Source: Diadophis punctatus similis | Lineage: Eukaryota; Chordata; Lepidosauria; Squamata; Dipsadidae | Direction of reading: 5' to 3' | Assembly: GCA_023053685.1 (NCBI GenBank) | Contig: JALIGW010000001.1 | Location: 229,176,434-229,240,433, forward strand | DNA: 64,000 nucleotides | Shown here: piece by piece, positions 36,320-48,473 of the stretch | How positions within the stretch are numbered: position 1 is the stretch's first letter | Layout: each line of letters begins with the position of its first letter | Notes under the pieces: model-generated | What the model was told of the DNA's origin: nothing | The model's input: only the letters and a program-made list of their open reading frames with translations | The model's database searches: none | Translations under genes and position numbers: made by a program

Positions 36320-36672
36320 CAGGCAGTCCTTGAATTATGACCACAATTGAGCCCAAAATATCAATTGCTAAGCAAGGCAGTTGTTAAGTGAGTTTTGCCC
36401 CATTTTATGACCTTTTTGTCACAGTAGTTAAGCGAATCACTGCAGTTGTTAAGTGAATCATGTAGTTGTTAAGCAAATCTGGCTTCCCACATTGACTTTT
36501 CTTGATCACATGACCCCAGGACAGGGCAATTATCATAAATACATGCCAAGTGCCTGAATTTTGATCACTGCAATGGCCATAAGCGTGAAAACTGGTCATA
36601 AGTTACTTTTTTCAGTGTTGTTGTAACTTTGAACATTCTCTAAATGAATGGCTGTAAGTCAAGGATTATCTC
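36320..36672. mobile_element. TA-flanked MITE (CAGGCAGTCCTTGAATTATG family)
   Basis: Starts after a TA with CAGGCAGTCCTTGAATTATG and closes with AATGGCTGTAAGTCAAGGAT, its rough complement. Internally it repeats AGTTGTTAAGTGAATC words. It ends about 130 bp before a TSPAN4 exon. Related copies are at 41.3-42.1 and 62.9-63.3 kb. Confidence 0.65.
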
Positions 36673-36800
36673 CATGTTGTATTTATAATGTGCCTCACTT
36701 GCAGTTGAACTGTTATCATGGCTCTTCAGCCCAAAAGTGCCACTTCACAGAGTTCATCATCTTGGATGTATATATATCACTGTATTTGTTTTATTTTCAG

Positions 36801-36902
36801 ATCGATAAGTATGCTCAGCGGGACCTGAAGAAAGGGCTTCATTTGTACGGAACTGATGGGAATATTGGTTTAACTAATGCATGGAGCATCATACAAACAG
36901 AT
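36801..36902 (+). CDS. TSPAN4: tetraspanin-4, internal coding exon (EC2 start)
   Basis: First of four in-frame exons found here (join 36801-36902, 42267-42398, 46035-46118, 49005-49073). It encodes 34 residues, IDKYAQRDLKKGLHLYGTDG followed by NIGLTNAWSIIQTD, the first helices of the large extracellular loop after the third membrane span. Preceded by TTTTATTTTCAG and followed by GTAAGC; phase 0 at both ends. Tetraspanin-4 is a four-span membrane protein that organises tetraspanin microdomains with integrins and is known as a marker and builder of migrasomes. The sequence matches vertebrate TSPAN4 and not TSPAN9 or CD151. Exons for the N-terminus and first three membrane spans were not found to the left and probably lie outside the window. 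Confidence 0.97.
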
Positions 36903-37522
36903 GTAAGCTTGTACTTCTTCATTGTTCTTTCCCATAACACCAGCAGGTGCTAACACCTACACACCCATCTGCCTGGCTTTGAATTTCCAATAGAAATATT
37001 GGAAATTTAATTTGGATTTCTATAAGCATTTGCCTTTAAAAAAAGCAAATACTACTGCACTGTACCTGACCTGGAATCAAGGTCTGATGTTTAATAGATC
37101 TTTCCCCGGCCTACTTTGGAATCTACAGATAAGGGTTTAATTTGATGCTTTGGTGCTCATCAGCATGCAGAGAAGCACACATGCAGACAGACAAAATGCA
37201 AAGGAAATCCCACAAGTAATTACAGAGCACAGGAGATACCACATTTCAATCACCATGCTACAACCTTAGTGAAAATGAGATAAAGAAGTTCACAAGCACT
37301 TTTCTTCAGTCCTCTTTGTTTCCTCTTTTGCATCCAAGGCACTATTGAATGATTCAGAAGTCAAGAGAAGGAACATAGTTGTCCTAGCTATACATTTGAG
37401 AATACAAGAACATGAGATCAGGGTTGTGCCTTTTTAATCAGCTTTCCATCTTAAAGAACACCAGATACACTTAGATAGCCCACAAATAAGAAATATTTAC
37501 ATATGGCGTGTATGTGTGTATG

Positions 37523-37579
<57 letters not shown>

Positions 37580-37710
37580 CCCTGTTTCCCCCCAAATAAG
37601 ACATCTCCTGATAATAAGCCCAATCGGGCTTTTGAGTGCATGGCAATAAGGCCAAGTGCTTATTTCAGGGTTCAAAAAAATATAAGACAGGGTCTTATTT
37701 TCAGGGAAAC
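37580..37710 (+). mobile_element. TA-flanked MITE between two microsatellites
   Basis: Starts CCCTGTTTCCCCCCAAATAA after TATA and ends GGGTCTTATTTTCAGGGAAAC. A (GT)n run at 37525-37576 abuts the left end and a (CA)n run follows the right end. An inverted copy, nearly identical inside, is at 53676-53811. Confidence 0.8.
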
Positions 37711-38242
37711 ACACACACACACATACACACACACACACAAAATTTCATATGTATGTATGTAATTTTTAATTCATAAGAACTGAAACAATATAATAATAAC
37801 AATATGAGCTCAGAGAAACATTATATATGTGTGCGTGTAATTTTTTGTTAATGTTTCCCTGAGCTCATACTGTTAGTACTATATACTGTAGTTTCAATTC
37901 ACAAATGAAAATGTGTGCATACAAATGCATACAGATGAATCCGAAAGATTTCATTGATTAGCCAACTCTGGAAGTCAGAAGAATGAACTTTCACAGTTTG
38001 AGAGTTTGATATATATTAGATGTTGAGACCATTTTAGTTTCACAGTTAATTTTGCCCTTGTCCTGGCCCCAGAATTGCGATACCATTTGTTTCCACTGGA
38101 ATATTTTTTACAGTAAAGTTGATAATGGCTTGATAGGGTGGCAGCAATTTTATAGGTACTAATATGCTTGGGGATATGCTGCAAGCTTGATTGGAATATA
38201 GGATCTAAAATTATGTTTTTTCTAGAGATACAAAATTCATAC

Positions 38243-38368
38243 CAGCGGTGGGTTGCTCCCGGTTCGGACCGTCTAAGAACCATAGCGCCGATGGCGAGAG
38301 GCTTCTGCACATGCGCAGAAGCGTCACGCACATGAACCGGTAGTAAAGGGTTTTAGAACCCACTAATG
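38243..38368. mobile_element. short hAT element (CAGCGGTGGGTT family)
   Basis: Exact 8-bp duplication ATTCATAC (38235-38242 and 38369-38376). Starts CAGCGGTGGGTTGCTCCCGG and ends TTTTAGAACCCACTAATG. Contains a CATGCGCAGAAGCG core like the element at 52631-52903. Confidence 0.88.
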
Positions 38369-40036
38369 ATTCATACTAAGGGTTCTAAAACTCTTGAAAC
38401 ACTCTCCTGCACAGTTTTCAGTAAACAAAATAAAACTTGTGTTGATTATACAACAGCATCTATTTGTTGTTCTCAAAAAGCAGTGAACTGTCCATTTTAA
38501 TTTTAAATTTAGTCATCTATATGTACATGAGACATCTCAATTTCTTTCTGTTGATAAAAAAATTAAATAGTCCTGTTATTGCAGCTATGTTTTAGGTCAC
38601 CTGAATTAGCCTGTATTCTCCACTGGTATTTAAAATTGCTCAAGTTTTCATACAGTTCATCACTGTGTTTAATGCTGCTTTTGTGTAATCTGCATAATGG
38701 GAATGGTTAATCACAATCCCAATAATTTGTTCTCTTTCCAGTTGAAGAAGCTACATTGTCTATTCAAATGACTCTCACATTTGTATGGATGTACATTCTC
38801 AATTCCAAATTGCTGTGACATGTTACTTTGCACAAATAGAAGAAAGCATTCATTTTATGAATACCAAGATAGAAACAAAAATATATGAGGGCACAAAAGA
38901 TTAGTGACCTGCTCACCAGGACTCAGGGGAAAATAAAAATAGAATTTCAAATATATTATCATAACACGAATACTTTAATTTGTTGACAGAATTAGATTAT
39001 TCAACAATTAGATTTCAATATTGAAATATTGGTTCTGTTGGATCTCCCTTTGTAAATGCAGAAAGTTTTCTCCAACCATGAGATAGACGACTTCATTCCA
39101 ATGAACAGATAAAAAAATCTAAGTTTCCCAACTCACAGTTTCTCTGTATGTTGTTTTTCTTAAAACATTTGTCTGAAAAATAATTAATTAGGAACTAAAT
39201 GTAACTGATCCCAATATTTGGTATTCTGTGTTTCTTCCTTTTTTTTGTATGACTAATATGATTGCATACAATTTGTTTATATTGGAATGTAAATAAGTAC
39301 ACACTTTTTCTGTTCCCAATATTTTTATTTGAATAAACAAAACAACGAAACTACAAAAGTTAATTTACAGAGTCCTACTGTACTGTCAATTTTCTCCCAT
39401 TCCCTGCTGAGTTAAAATTTTGAACTGGAGAAGAATTGCAGATACCTTATGATACCTACCTACCGGTATTTTCAGGTTAGGATTATGAACCACAAATATT
39501 CATGTTCAGAATTCATTCATTGTGAGATTTGACTTCAGCAGTTAATAAAAAACATAACTGCCTTGGCATCTCTACAGAGAAAAGAATCAAATTCCTCATC
39601 TCTTTCGAAGTGTACTTGGAGGCAGGATCAAAGATCTGCTATTTTTCTCAGTTATCCCCCTTAGTCACTTCTGCCATGGGAAACTTGCTTCAGGCAATAT
39701 TTGACAACAAAAGAATGTGGAGCCTTTGATTGTAGTCGCTTCAGAAAGGTTGGAGGGCATAGTTTTGTACATTTAAGAAATCTACTTGCATTTGGATAAC
39801 AGGCAAGGAACACTAAAAGCGTGAAACAAAAATAACACAGGAACTTCACAGTTTCCTCATTTTTCCCAGCTTTCCTTAAAGGCAAAAGCAAATTGGACAA
39901 TTTTGAACAATTCAGAATGCTAATTTGCCAGATCCATGTAGATTCATGTGCAAGTAGGCAATTAAAACAATCATTTTAATAATTTGAGAGTTGCAGAACT
40001 GAACTAGAGAGTTATCCCACAACCCAATTAATACAA

Positions 40037-40110
40037 TAATTGTTAGCTGCCCAGAGTCATGTGTATGAGATGGGCAGCCATATAAACATATTAAATAAAT
40101 AAATAAACCC
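40037..40110 (+). mobile_element. LINE/SINE 3' tail fragment with AAAT repeats
   Basis: GTTAGCTGCCCAGAGTCATG then GATGGGCAGCCATATAAAC and an (AAAT)n tail, the same type of 3' end as at 58.3 kb. Confidence 0.6.
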
Positions 40111-40880
40111 ACATTCAGTGGAGGCTGCTGCTCATTAATTAAATGCTGTCTGGTTGGCATAACTATGAACTCGCCTGCCCAGTTGTACAGTGTGACTAGC
40201 TTTTTTTTCAGCTTTGCAGACTAGATCTCGCAAAGGGATCCTGAACTCCTAGAACAATCTACAGATTGCTCTCTCTTGAAAGCTAAGGTTCACATCCAGA
40301 TGCTGAATTGCTACAATAGAAGAGATATAAATCAATATTTAACACTCTGATATTTGGAAAGCGTGGCTGCCTTCAGTCTCAGTTCCCAGATCATGACTTC
40401 ATTAGTAAATGTCAAAGACAGTTTCAAAACAGAGCATATATGAATTTGAAGCCGCTCATCTTTACATGTCATCTAATAAAAATGTCATTGCTGTAACCCG
40501 AACACTTTTTGGGATGGTAATAACATACTTGAAAAATAATACAACTGCACTCTGTATTGCTGATAATATCATATCTTCTGTCCAAAAAAAAATCTGAATT
40601 GAATTTTTCTTTTCTTTTTTAAGTCCCATGAAGAAGGAACAGTGGAAATGTTTTTCTTGGCTCCCCCCCACCCAAATTGATGTAATTCTAGTTCTCTTCA
40701 TTTGTATTGTAAAATGCATGTACCCTGATAAAAATGTTTTCTTCAGTTTCCACACAATTGAAGTTTAGTTCTTTTGCTGTTCTGTTGTCCAAAGACGGGA
40801 CAAGACATCTAGCATTCTTGTCAGATGGGACAAGACATCTTCAGTCAGCAACTTTCCAAGCCATGTTGAATAGTTAAGAC

Positions 40881-41068
40881 CAATGGTTCTCAATCTATTC
40901 TTCACCATGAACCCCCTTTAAATACCTTTTGTCGCCATGGTTCATGAGCACAGACCCCCAAGACTTAACTCAATATTTAAATAATAACATTTCTTCAAGC
41001 CTTCGCGCCCCCATGTGACATCGAACCCCCACCCCAGGGTTCCACAGACCACAGGTTGAGAACCATTG
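40881..41068. mobile_element. short hAT element (CAATGGTTCTCAATC family)
   Basis: Ends CAATGGTTCTCAATC and GGTTGAGAACCATTG are near-perfect complements. Flanks GTTAAGAC and GTTAGGAG agree at 6 of 8 positions. Confidence 0.75.
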
Positions 41069-41292
41069 GTTAGGAGCGTTTCAGAATGAATATGGTGATT
41101 AGGCAAAGCTATTTTTAAAAAACTCTTTTTCTCTCCCCTATATATTGTACCCTAACGGAATGTCTTAAAAGGGTATAGGATTATCTGGAAGCAAAGTGAC
41201 CTTCCTCTTATGCAATAGTTATCCCTTGGATGTTCTGTTCTGATATTACAATGGATGTAAAGAGACATAACAAGGAAACTGAGTCACTAATA

Positions 41293-42078
41293 CAGGTGGT
41301 CCTCAGTTCATGACCTTTTGTTCAGCAGCTGTTTGAAGTTACGGTGGTACTGAATGTTTACAACTACTCCTTGTACTTGTGGCTGTTAAAATCTCCACAA
41401 ATATGTGATCAAAATTCAAGAGCTTGGCAGCCTGCTCTCAATCATGACTGCAGGTTACACTTAAATTCCTACCCACTTGTATCCTCCCCATCTCTCCCCT
41501 TTTGGCTTTCCTGCACTCTACCCTTGCTGCCCTGACCTTTGCCCTGCAGTGCCACAGCCCTGCACTCTGCCATCCCACCACCCTTCATTGCCCCCAGCTG
41601 ACTTTTACCATCTGCTTCCCAGTGCTGACAAGGTTTGCCCAGCCTGGCCATTCATGAGGTCCTTCCAAAGCCTTGCAAAGGCCCTCCTGAGGCTGCACAT
41701 GGCCAGCTCATGAAGGGTGGGCACCCCTTCAGCAGCAGAAGGAAGAGGATGGCAAAAGTCACCTGGGGATGCCATTGGATGGCAGGGGCAATGGAGTGCA
41801 AGGGAGGTGGGGTTGCAGACCAGAGTGAGTGGTGACCAAAAGAGCCGAGAGAGAGAAGGGAGATAGGAGACTGGGAGGAGCTGAAGTGGAGGTGAATGCA
41901 ACAGGGCAGGAAAAGTGTGAGATCCTTGACTAACAACACTGTGGTTCTGGCCTAATGACCACTACCGGAACTGCCATCACTAAGCAGTGTAGTCACGTGA
42001 TGTTTCACCTAATGACCACTTCACTTAGTGATGGAAATTCAAGCCCCAGTTAGGGTCATTAAAGGAGGACTGTTCAGG
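41293..42078. mobile_element. composite MITE with TACAGGTGGTCCTC ends
   Basis: Left end CAGGTGGTCCTCAGTTCATG and right end AAGGAGGACTGTTCAGGTA suggest one element of the family at 36.3 kb. The middle (about 41450-41900) is GC-richer, with AGGAAGAGGATGG- and CTCCCC-type words, and may be a separate insertion or a longer family member. Confidence 0.5.
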
Positions 42079-42266
42079 TAAATGAGCTAAATCTGGAGAA
42101 ATGTACATGTTCTATTCAGAAATGAATGAACTTGAATAAAAGGTATAGCACTTCCTCTTTCCAGATGTGCAGTCCAGAGGCGTTCTGGCATGCTGGGCCC
42201 ACTGAACCTGATCCTTAAATAGGCTTCTTGACTAAGGTGACTTGTAATTCTCTCATTCCCCTCCAG

Positions 42267-42398
42267 TTCAGATGCTGTGGTGTCTCCAACTACACTGACT
42301 GGTTTGAAGTGTACAATACCACACGGGTGCCAGATTCATGCTGCTTGGAATTTAGTGAAAACTGTGGACTTCATTCCCCAGGGACCTGGTGGAAAGCT
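42267..42398 (+). CDS. TSPAN4: tetraspanin-4, CCG-motif exon
   Basis: Encodes 44 residues, starting FRCCGVSNYTDWFEVY and ending in GTWWKA. It holds the tetraspanin signature CCG, the SCC pair and a fifth cysteine (ENC); the sixth is at the start of the next exon. These pair as disulfides that hold the variable part of the large extracellular loop. NYT and NTT are N-glycosylation sequons, as expected for an exposed loop. Acceptor CCCCTCCAG, donor GTGAGT, phase 0. No frame damage, so the exon looks functional. Confidence 0.98.
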
Positions 42399-43054
42399 GT
42401 GAGTATTAAATGTAAATCATGAATCAACTAAGACGACTAGAATTTTTAGAATCTACTAGTGAAAGAAAAAAATGTCCTTACTTTGCCTATTTGCTACATG
42501 CTGTTGTACCCATCTTTAAGGGTGACTAAACAGGCTATTCTGACTCATTCATCCTAATTTGGCATACTTCTCAGACAACCAACCAAGAGGAGAAGAGTCT
42601 TAATAAGTAGTTCACCTTTAAGTGTCAGTAGGAGAAGTAAAAACACAGAACTCAAGAACGTGAGTCAAGGCAACTTCTAGTAATCTGAATGCTTGTGAAA
42701 GGCACATAGAGGGATGCACTTCCAAAGCAGGCAGGTAAAGGTAAAATGGGGAGGGCAATTTTTATTAAGTCAAACGTAAACAGGCAAATACACTTGAAAA
42801 CATAGTCCTATACAAATGTGCATGCAAATGTAAGACAGAGGAAGCAAGGATATCATGCGGGGCAAAAGGAATCAAGTAGGGAATAAAAACACAGCAAGGA
42901 GCAAAAGATGTTCTGGAAGATGGTGCAGGAGTCAAAGGGAGAGAGAGGCAGATAGATTGGAAAAGAAAGAGGGAAAGGAAATTTGGGGGGGGGGTGTATA
43001 TGAAATGAAGTGGTGGTTCACCTGGAGGTGAGCACAGGGATATGTCTATGGAAA

Positions 43055-43264
43055 TTCTAGGTCATTCAGTCATGGCTGTCCCAAAAGTGCTTTTGTCAAA
43101 AGGCAACTGGACTTGGTTTTTTCCTTGAAGACGTTTCACTTCTCATCCAGGAAGCTTCTTCAGCTCTGAGCTGAAGAACAGCTGAAGAAGCTTCTTGGAT
43201 GAGAAGCGAAAAGGGGGGAAAAAATGAAGTCCAGTTGCCTTTTGAAAAAAATCACTTTTGGGAG
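43055..43264. mobile_element. Penelope-like palindrome, most complete copy
   Basis: Left arm GTCATTCAGTCATGGCTGTC, AAGGCAACTGGACTTGG, CATCCAGGAAGCTTCTTCAG. Right arm GCTGAAGAAGCTTCTTGGAT, GAAGTCCAGTTGCCTTTTG. The arms meet around CTCTGAGCTGAAGAACAGC. The word GGATGAGAAGCGAAA recurs in all copies of this family. I know no host function for it. Confidence 0.5.
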
Positions 43265-43380
43265 CACAGGGATTAGCATATAAAATCTTTATTTTGCCCT
43301 TGTGGTCTTTTTTTCTACTTTGTTTTTCCCTAAGTGGCTTCTTTCACTGCACATATGCTTGCAGACTATTGTCTAAGTAG

Positions 43381-43472
43381 ATTCTCAGTCATTCAGGTCA
43401 TGGTTGTCCCAAAGGTGGTTTTTCAAAAGGAAAAATAAAGTCCAGTTGCCTTTTGAAAAAGCACCTTCGGGA
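43381..43472. mobile_element. Penelope-like palindrome, centre deleted
   Basis: ATTCTCAGTCATTCAGGTCA to TTTTTCAAAAGG, then directly GTCCAGTTGCCTTTTGAAAA. It is the outer part of both arms with the centre missing. It lies about 115 bp right of the full palindrome. Confidence 0.5.
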
Positions 43473-44806
43473 CATGCAGATTATTATTTTTCAATTGCTG
43501 AAAATATAGATTTCTGCATTTAGCAGGAGGTTGGACTTGAGGTCCTATATGATCCCTTCTAATCCCGGGATTTTTTGAAACTGCCCTTTTTCCTCAGCTC
43601 AGTGCCAAGTTGATGTATCAACAGCAAGGTTATTTTGAAGTATCTTTGATAGCAATAATAAAGGCAAAATGAAAGTGCCTGTCTAAATGTTCTATGATCA
43701 CTGAAAATAAGTTGAATTGCTATGACAACTAGCAGCCAACTTAAATGGTAGTGGCTAATATACTGCATAAGAGTAACCTAATAGTGAACTCCTTGCAGTT
43801 GTTTCTTTCAAAACAATATTTGCTGAATATTGATCATTGTAAAAATTAAAATCCTCTTCTCATATAGACTGGAATGTTGAGTAGCTACTCCATAAATAAT
43901 CAATTTTTATTTAGTAATTCACCAGCAAATAAAAGAAGAAAATCATACTTATTTAGGATTGAAAAAGACAAAAATTGTTGGTGAAGGATAAGGGCCTTCT
44001 AAATTTTAGAGTCATTATGTGACTAAGATATCTGGCTAGTTGCAGCAGATGTTCAGTGATTTAGGAAGATGTTTCTAGGTAGAACTCATAAATTGCTTGC
44101 AGGTTTAAATCAATAGTCCACTGTTTAAGATCAGATAGTGTGTGTTCATAGCCCATGGTTACAGTGATGGCTGGCCATAAAAAGCCATAAAGTTGCAATC
44201 TGGCATGTATTGCCTAGCACTAGGAAGACTAAAAGCTATTGGTCATAATTAGAGGTACCAAGCTAACTGATAAAAGGGATCTTAAGCCAATAGGAGAAAA
44301 TGAATATTTTAAATAGGCCAACTTCACAGCAAACCACCATCTCGGAACATAGTGAGGTACTTGAAAAATTGATCTCAAGAAGTTGGATGGAACTCCTTAA
44401 AGAGAAAGGAATGACCTGTAAGGGCCAGACTGGAACTCCAAAAAAGCGCTGGACTCAGATCTTGGCCACAAAGACTTTAATTGCTGCAGGTATATGCTGA
44501 GCTCCTTTGAAGAAGTAGAAAGATGATAAAGCCAATGATGTTTTTGTGTGTGTTTAGGGTAACATAACCGGCAGGAGATTTTACAGTGGCCCATACATAG
44601 CAGGGAAAAAAATACCCAAATATTTAAAAGTCTTGACTTGCTCTATTGTTTATTTAGCCCCCAGCCATGCGATTCCATAAATAAAAAGGCTGCTTTCACT
44701 GGAACTAAAGGTTCTGTGGAGGAAGGAATAGCTGATGATGCTTTTCATTTTCAGATCCAACAATTTTCAAGTATTGTTTTGGGATAGGGGTTCCTTCCTA
44801 CTAGTG

Positions 44807-44943
44807 CACGGGTGTCAAACTCACCATGTCACGTTGCCTTCACGTGACGTTTTGCGACGTTTCCCCCATTTGCGGAGCTGGGGTGTGCATGGCCTGCGCC
44901 CCGTGATGCATCCGGCCCGCGGGCCACCAGTTTGACACCCCTG
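44807..44943. mobile_element. short hAT element (CAGGGGTGTCAAACTC family)
   Basis: Ends CACGGGTGTCAAACTC and CAGTTTGACACCCCTG. The interior is CpG-rich with GGCCCGCGGGCC. I could not find a convincing 8-bp duplication. Confidence 0.7.
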
Positions 44944-46034
44944 TAGTGGGTCTGTGTCTGTGTATAAAAGTTCCAAGAGAACTGCAGCATTGAGACAGAA
45001 TCCCATTCTGTGAATCTTAGGATCCGACTTTAGCATCTTGCAGAATGTGCCCAAGATGAGACCAGGAAACAAAAAAAACAAGACTTTATAGTATAAGACA
45101 GCACTGCCTGGTTTTGTGTTGCCAGTTCAGGAGATTGCATACACAACATTCGGTCTGCAGTGGTGGCTGAGAACAACTGGCCTGTTGTCACAGCAGACAC
45201 TGATAATCTCTAGGAAAACAGCTCTGATGAAATAATCAGTATTTAGAGGTTTTCTACAGGGGGAAAAAAGCAGTATCTTTCCCAAGGAACATTCCTGAAT
45301 TCAGAAAGTACTCTGGAATCCACCAGGTGTACAAGAAGTTACCAGAGTGTGGATAGAGTATTGGGCTCGCAGACTCAAATTCAACCAAACCCTTCATGGG
45401 CATACTCAAAAAGTTATGCTGAAAAATAAGTCCAAGGTGATCTGTCACAGAAATGTATCAAAACTAAAAGTAAATCCTACTGTGGATTCAACTGTTATTT
45501 TAAAACCTTTTGTCTTTATGAGTCAGGCCCGCAAATCCTCCTAGGAAATTATCAGTCCTAAAATTTGACATGCTGACACTGGGACTAACATGTTAGAACA
45601 AATGTAATGTCATCTCGTTACTTTGTGGTTGCTAGAAAGCAAGGTGAAGTATTTGGGTAATGATTTGTTTAAGCAATAATTGGTCTATAATTGCCTTCTC
45701 ACATTCTTGCCCAGAATTTCTATTTACAGCACTGAGATTTACTATTTCGTTTAGAAACGCAGCAATCTGGTTTGTAGGGCATACATGAGAAGTAGACATT
45801 GTTCTTTTTTTTTTTGTTAATGAATCTTGCACAGAGTATCCATTTTATCTTCAGTTGTACAGTTTTTCTAGGCCTTTAAAGACATATTTCATTGCAAGAA
45901 AGTCCCCAGAGATGCTTTTCATCTCCACTGGAAAGCTTAAATTGACACTGCCGATTACCAAGTTTGATATGAGTTGTAGGTTCCTCTTAGGTCGTTGGCT
46001 TCCTTATAGCATAATGTTTTTTTTTCCCCTCTAG

Positions 46035-46118
46035 CCTTGCTACGAAACAGTGAAATTATGGCTTCAGGAGAACCTGTTGGCAGTTGGAATTTTTGGATTG
46101 TGCACAGCATTAGTTCAG
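46035..46118 (+). CDS. TSPAN4: tetraspanin-4, TM4 entry exon
   Basis: Encodes 28 residues, PCYETVKLWLQENLLAVGIF then GLCTALVQ. The leading PC gives the last loop cysteine; the helix then enters the fourth membrane span with its cysteine near the inner face. Acceptor CCCCTCTAG, donor GTATTT, phase 0 at both ends. Intact and close to the vertebrate sequence. Confidence 0.97.
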
Positions 46119-47204
46119 GTATTTCCTGTGTGCTTTCTGTTTATTTTATCACCGTGAAGGATTTAAATGCATCTCAGTTTATCTTTCAGTATTCAGTAAT
46201 CTGGTATTAGTAGCAAAACCCTATAAATATTTCTCAAAAGAAAATTCCGTTGAATTTATTCATTGATAAATTGGTCCGGGATTGTAGCCTACTTATCAGA
46301 ATTGCAAGAAGATTGATCTAAAGAAAAAGTTGTCTTCTTTATGTTGAATACTGTTTTGTTTCCTCCTGCTTATGTGCTTATGTGCAAACATCAACAAGTC
46401 ATGGGTGTTTAATGATCCTTCCTTGGTTTAATTAGAGTATCTGATGATATAAAATAGCAATGGTTTCTACATAAAGTTGGTTAAGCTTAAGTTAATGGGG
46501 AATAGTAATTGACTTATTGTGCCTTAGCCTAAACTGCAAGAGATCCTTCATAATGAATTTTTATTTGAAAGCAGGGCTGTTCAATAATTAGCATATTTTT
46601 ACTTGATCACTTCACTGCCTCCTACACTTTAAATCTTTTCCTCCAATCCTCAGAAAGTTGTTTTGAGATCCTGAGAACACTATAAAGCTGCTTAAAATTA
46701 ACAAACAAGAACTGTGATTAAAACCGCTTATATTGTACCACATTTGAGCCAAAACAGGCAAATACGTTGTTAACTTACAGCCCCAGCGATTTAAACTTGT
46801 CATCACCATTTAGAATTAATCCTGTAGGGTTGTAGGATTTCCCCCCCTCTTCAAATTAATGTCATAATTTAATACAGAATTAAGGAGGCTAATCCTGTTG
46901 AAATCAGTGGATTTAACTATGCCCAACTCTCCAGAATTAGAGTAGATAAAATACATTTCTACTTTGTAATCCTCTGTTATTTTTATACCTGATTATTTGT
47001 CATGGTTTTCCCAGAAAATAGTAGAAAATGAAAATTAGATACAGAGCTAGCCATTCTCTATTAGAGTTCCATAACATGCTTCAGAAAATTTCAGTTCCCA
47101 GGATTTCTCAGCTAACGGAGGTACTGTACATCAGCCTTTTGGTAGCATAAAGTGTTGTGCAGATTATTTATAGTACTCACACAAGAACAAGCCTATAAAC
47201 AAGC

Positions 47205-47661
47205 CAGGGGTGTCAAACTCAAGGCCCGGGGGCTGGATCCGGCCTGTGGGGTGCTTAGATCTGGCCTACGGGTCTGGCCTGGAAACAGCAAAGGACCAGC
47301 CCACGGTGCCTGTGCTAGTGAAAACAGAGCTTGGGAGGGCCAAATGCGGCCCTCCCAAGCTCCGTTTTCTCTGGCAGAGGTTTGCAGGAGGCCGTCACAG
47401 CTGAAAACGGAGCTCGTGAGGGCTGCGCACTGCCCTCCCAGGCTCCGTTTTCTCTGGCAGAGGTTTGCAGGAGGCAGTTGCAGCCAGAAACGGAGCTCAG
47501 CAGCCTGTTTTCGCTGGCAGAGCACTCGGGCCACTACAAGCGCCCTAACACGAGTGATGTGGTGCTGGCCATGCCCACCTTGGCCACGCCCATCCTGCCC
47601 CCCCCAAAGGTAAAACACAACCCTGATGTGGCCCTGAATGAAACTGAGTTTGACACCTTTG
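47205..47661. mobile_element. hAT element (CAGGGGTGTCAAACTC family), 457 bp
   Basis: Ends CAGGGGTGTCAAACTCAAGG and ACTGAGTTTGACACCTTTG. CTATAAAC occurs right after the element (47662-47669) and at 47193-47200, four bases before the apparent left end, so the duplication is probably real with AAGC added or the border shifted. Internal near-repeats of GCTCCGTTTTCTCTGGCAGA and GAAAACGGAGCTC. No transposase; the 120-164 codon frames are composition artefacts. Inverted relative at 58.7 kb. Confidence 0.78.
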
Positions 47662-48000
47662 CTATAAACCATAATGGACACACCCAAGCATAACTTTGCA
47701 CAGAGCAGAGTAAAGAGGAGGACAGACCATGCAGCACAAGTCCTTACTTCTTCTGTACACAGGCAAAAGACTGAGGAGAAAGTTTAGCAGACAGAATATG
47801 GAGGGTTCAGATGTCCTTTGGCAATGCCTACACATGGAATCAACACTTAGCCTAACTGTTGCCCCCAAAATACTCTTTTCCCTGGTCAGAAAGTCCACGA
47901 GGAAGCAGAATGCCCAAGCAAAAATAATGGCATAGATAAAATAGATGGCAACTAATCAAGGAGAGAACCATCCTATAATTAAGGAATAATTTCCTGACAG

Positions 48001-48473
48001 AACAAATGTCTATGGAGATTCTCAATCATCCAGGTCATGGCTGTCCCAAAAGGTGCTTTTTCAAAAGACAACTAGACTTTCTTTGTTTTTCCTTGAAGAC
48101 GTTTCACTTCTCATCCAAGAAGCTTCATTCAGTCAGAACTAAATAGCCAATAGCAATAGCACTTAGACTTATATACCGCTTCATAGTGCTTTACAGCCCT
48201 CTCTAAGTGGTTTACAGAGTTCAGCATATTGCCCCCAACAATCTGGGTCCTCATTTTACCGACCTCAGAAGGATGGAAGGCTGAGTCAACCTTGAGCCTG
48301 GTGAGATTTGAACAGCTGAACTGCTGAACTAGCAATCAGCTGAAGGTTGCAGTGCTGCTTTTAACCACTGCACCACCTCGGCTCAACTAAAGAAGCTTGT
48401 TGGATGAGAAGCGAAATGTTTTCAAGGAAAAACAAAGGAAGTCCATTTGCCTTTAGAAAAAGCACCTTTGGGG
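48001..48473. mobile_element. Penelope-like palindrome inserted in CR1
   Basis: Left arm 48001-48143 with CATCCAGGTCATGGCTGTCC and CTTCTCATCCAAGAAGCTTC. Right arm 48385-48473 with GAAGCTTGTTGGATGAGAAG and AAAGCACCTTTGGGG. The arms are separated by a SINE. TGACAG is duplicated on both sides in the host CR1, showing this unit moved as a block. Confidence 0.6.
48144..48384 (-). mobile_element. tRNA-derived squamate SINE, innermost of the nest
   Basis: On the minus strand: GAGCCGAGGTGGTGCAGTGG, GTTCAAATCTCACCAGGCTC, GAAGCGGTATATAAGTCTAA, then GTGCTATTGCTATTGGCTA. Flanked by AACTAAA on both sides (48137-48143 and 48385-48391). The tail is a GCTATT repeat rather than the AAAT tail of the other copies. 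Confidence 0.92.

Larger units (their letters stand above)
36903..42266 (+). other. TSPAN4: TSPAN4 intron, 5.4 kb
   Basis: Bounded by GTAAGC and CCCCTCCAG. It holds GT and CA microsatellites, a TA-flanked MITE, two hAT elements, a LINE tail and a composite repeat, annotated separately. The stretches 38.4-40.0 kb and 40.1-40.9 kb contain nothing I recognise. Confidence 0.9.
42399..46034 (+). other. TSPAN4: TSPAN4 intron, 3.6 kb
   Basis: Bounded by GTGAGT and CCCCTCTAG. Holds two Penelope-like pieces, a CR1 remnant near 43500-43570 (GGAGGTTGGACTTGAGGTCC) and a hAT element at 44.8 kb. A poly-G run lies at 42985-42995. Nothing coding is recognised in the rest. Confidence 0.9.

Noticed and set aside
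43185..43215. Hammerhead ribozyme in the GGATGAGAAGCGAAA word of the first Penelope-like family
   Set aside because: The core would need an extra G and a changed C in CTGATGA and has almost no stem II; not convincing, unlike the 34.4-kb copy.
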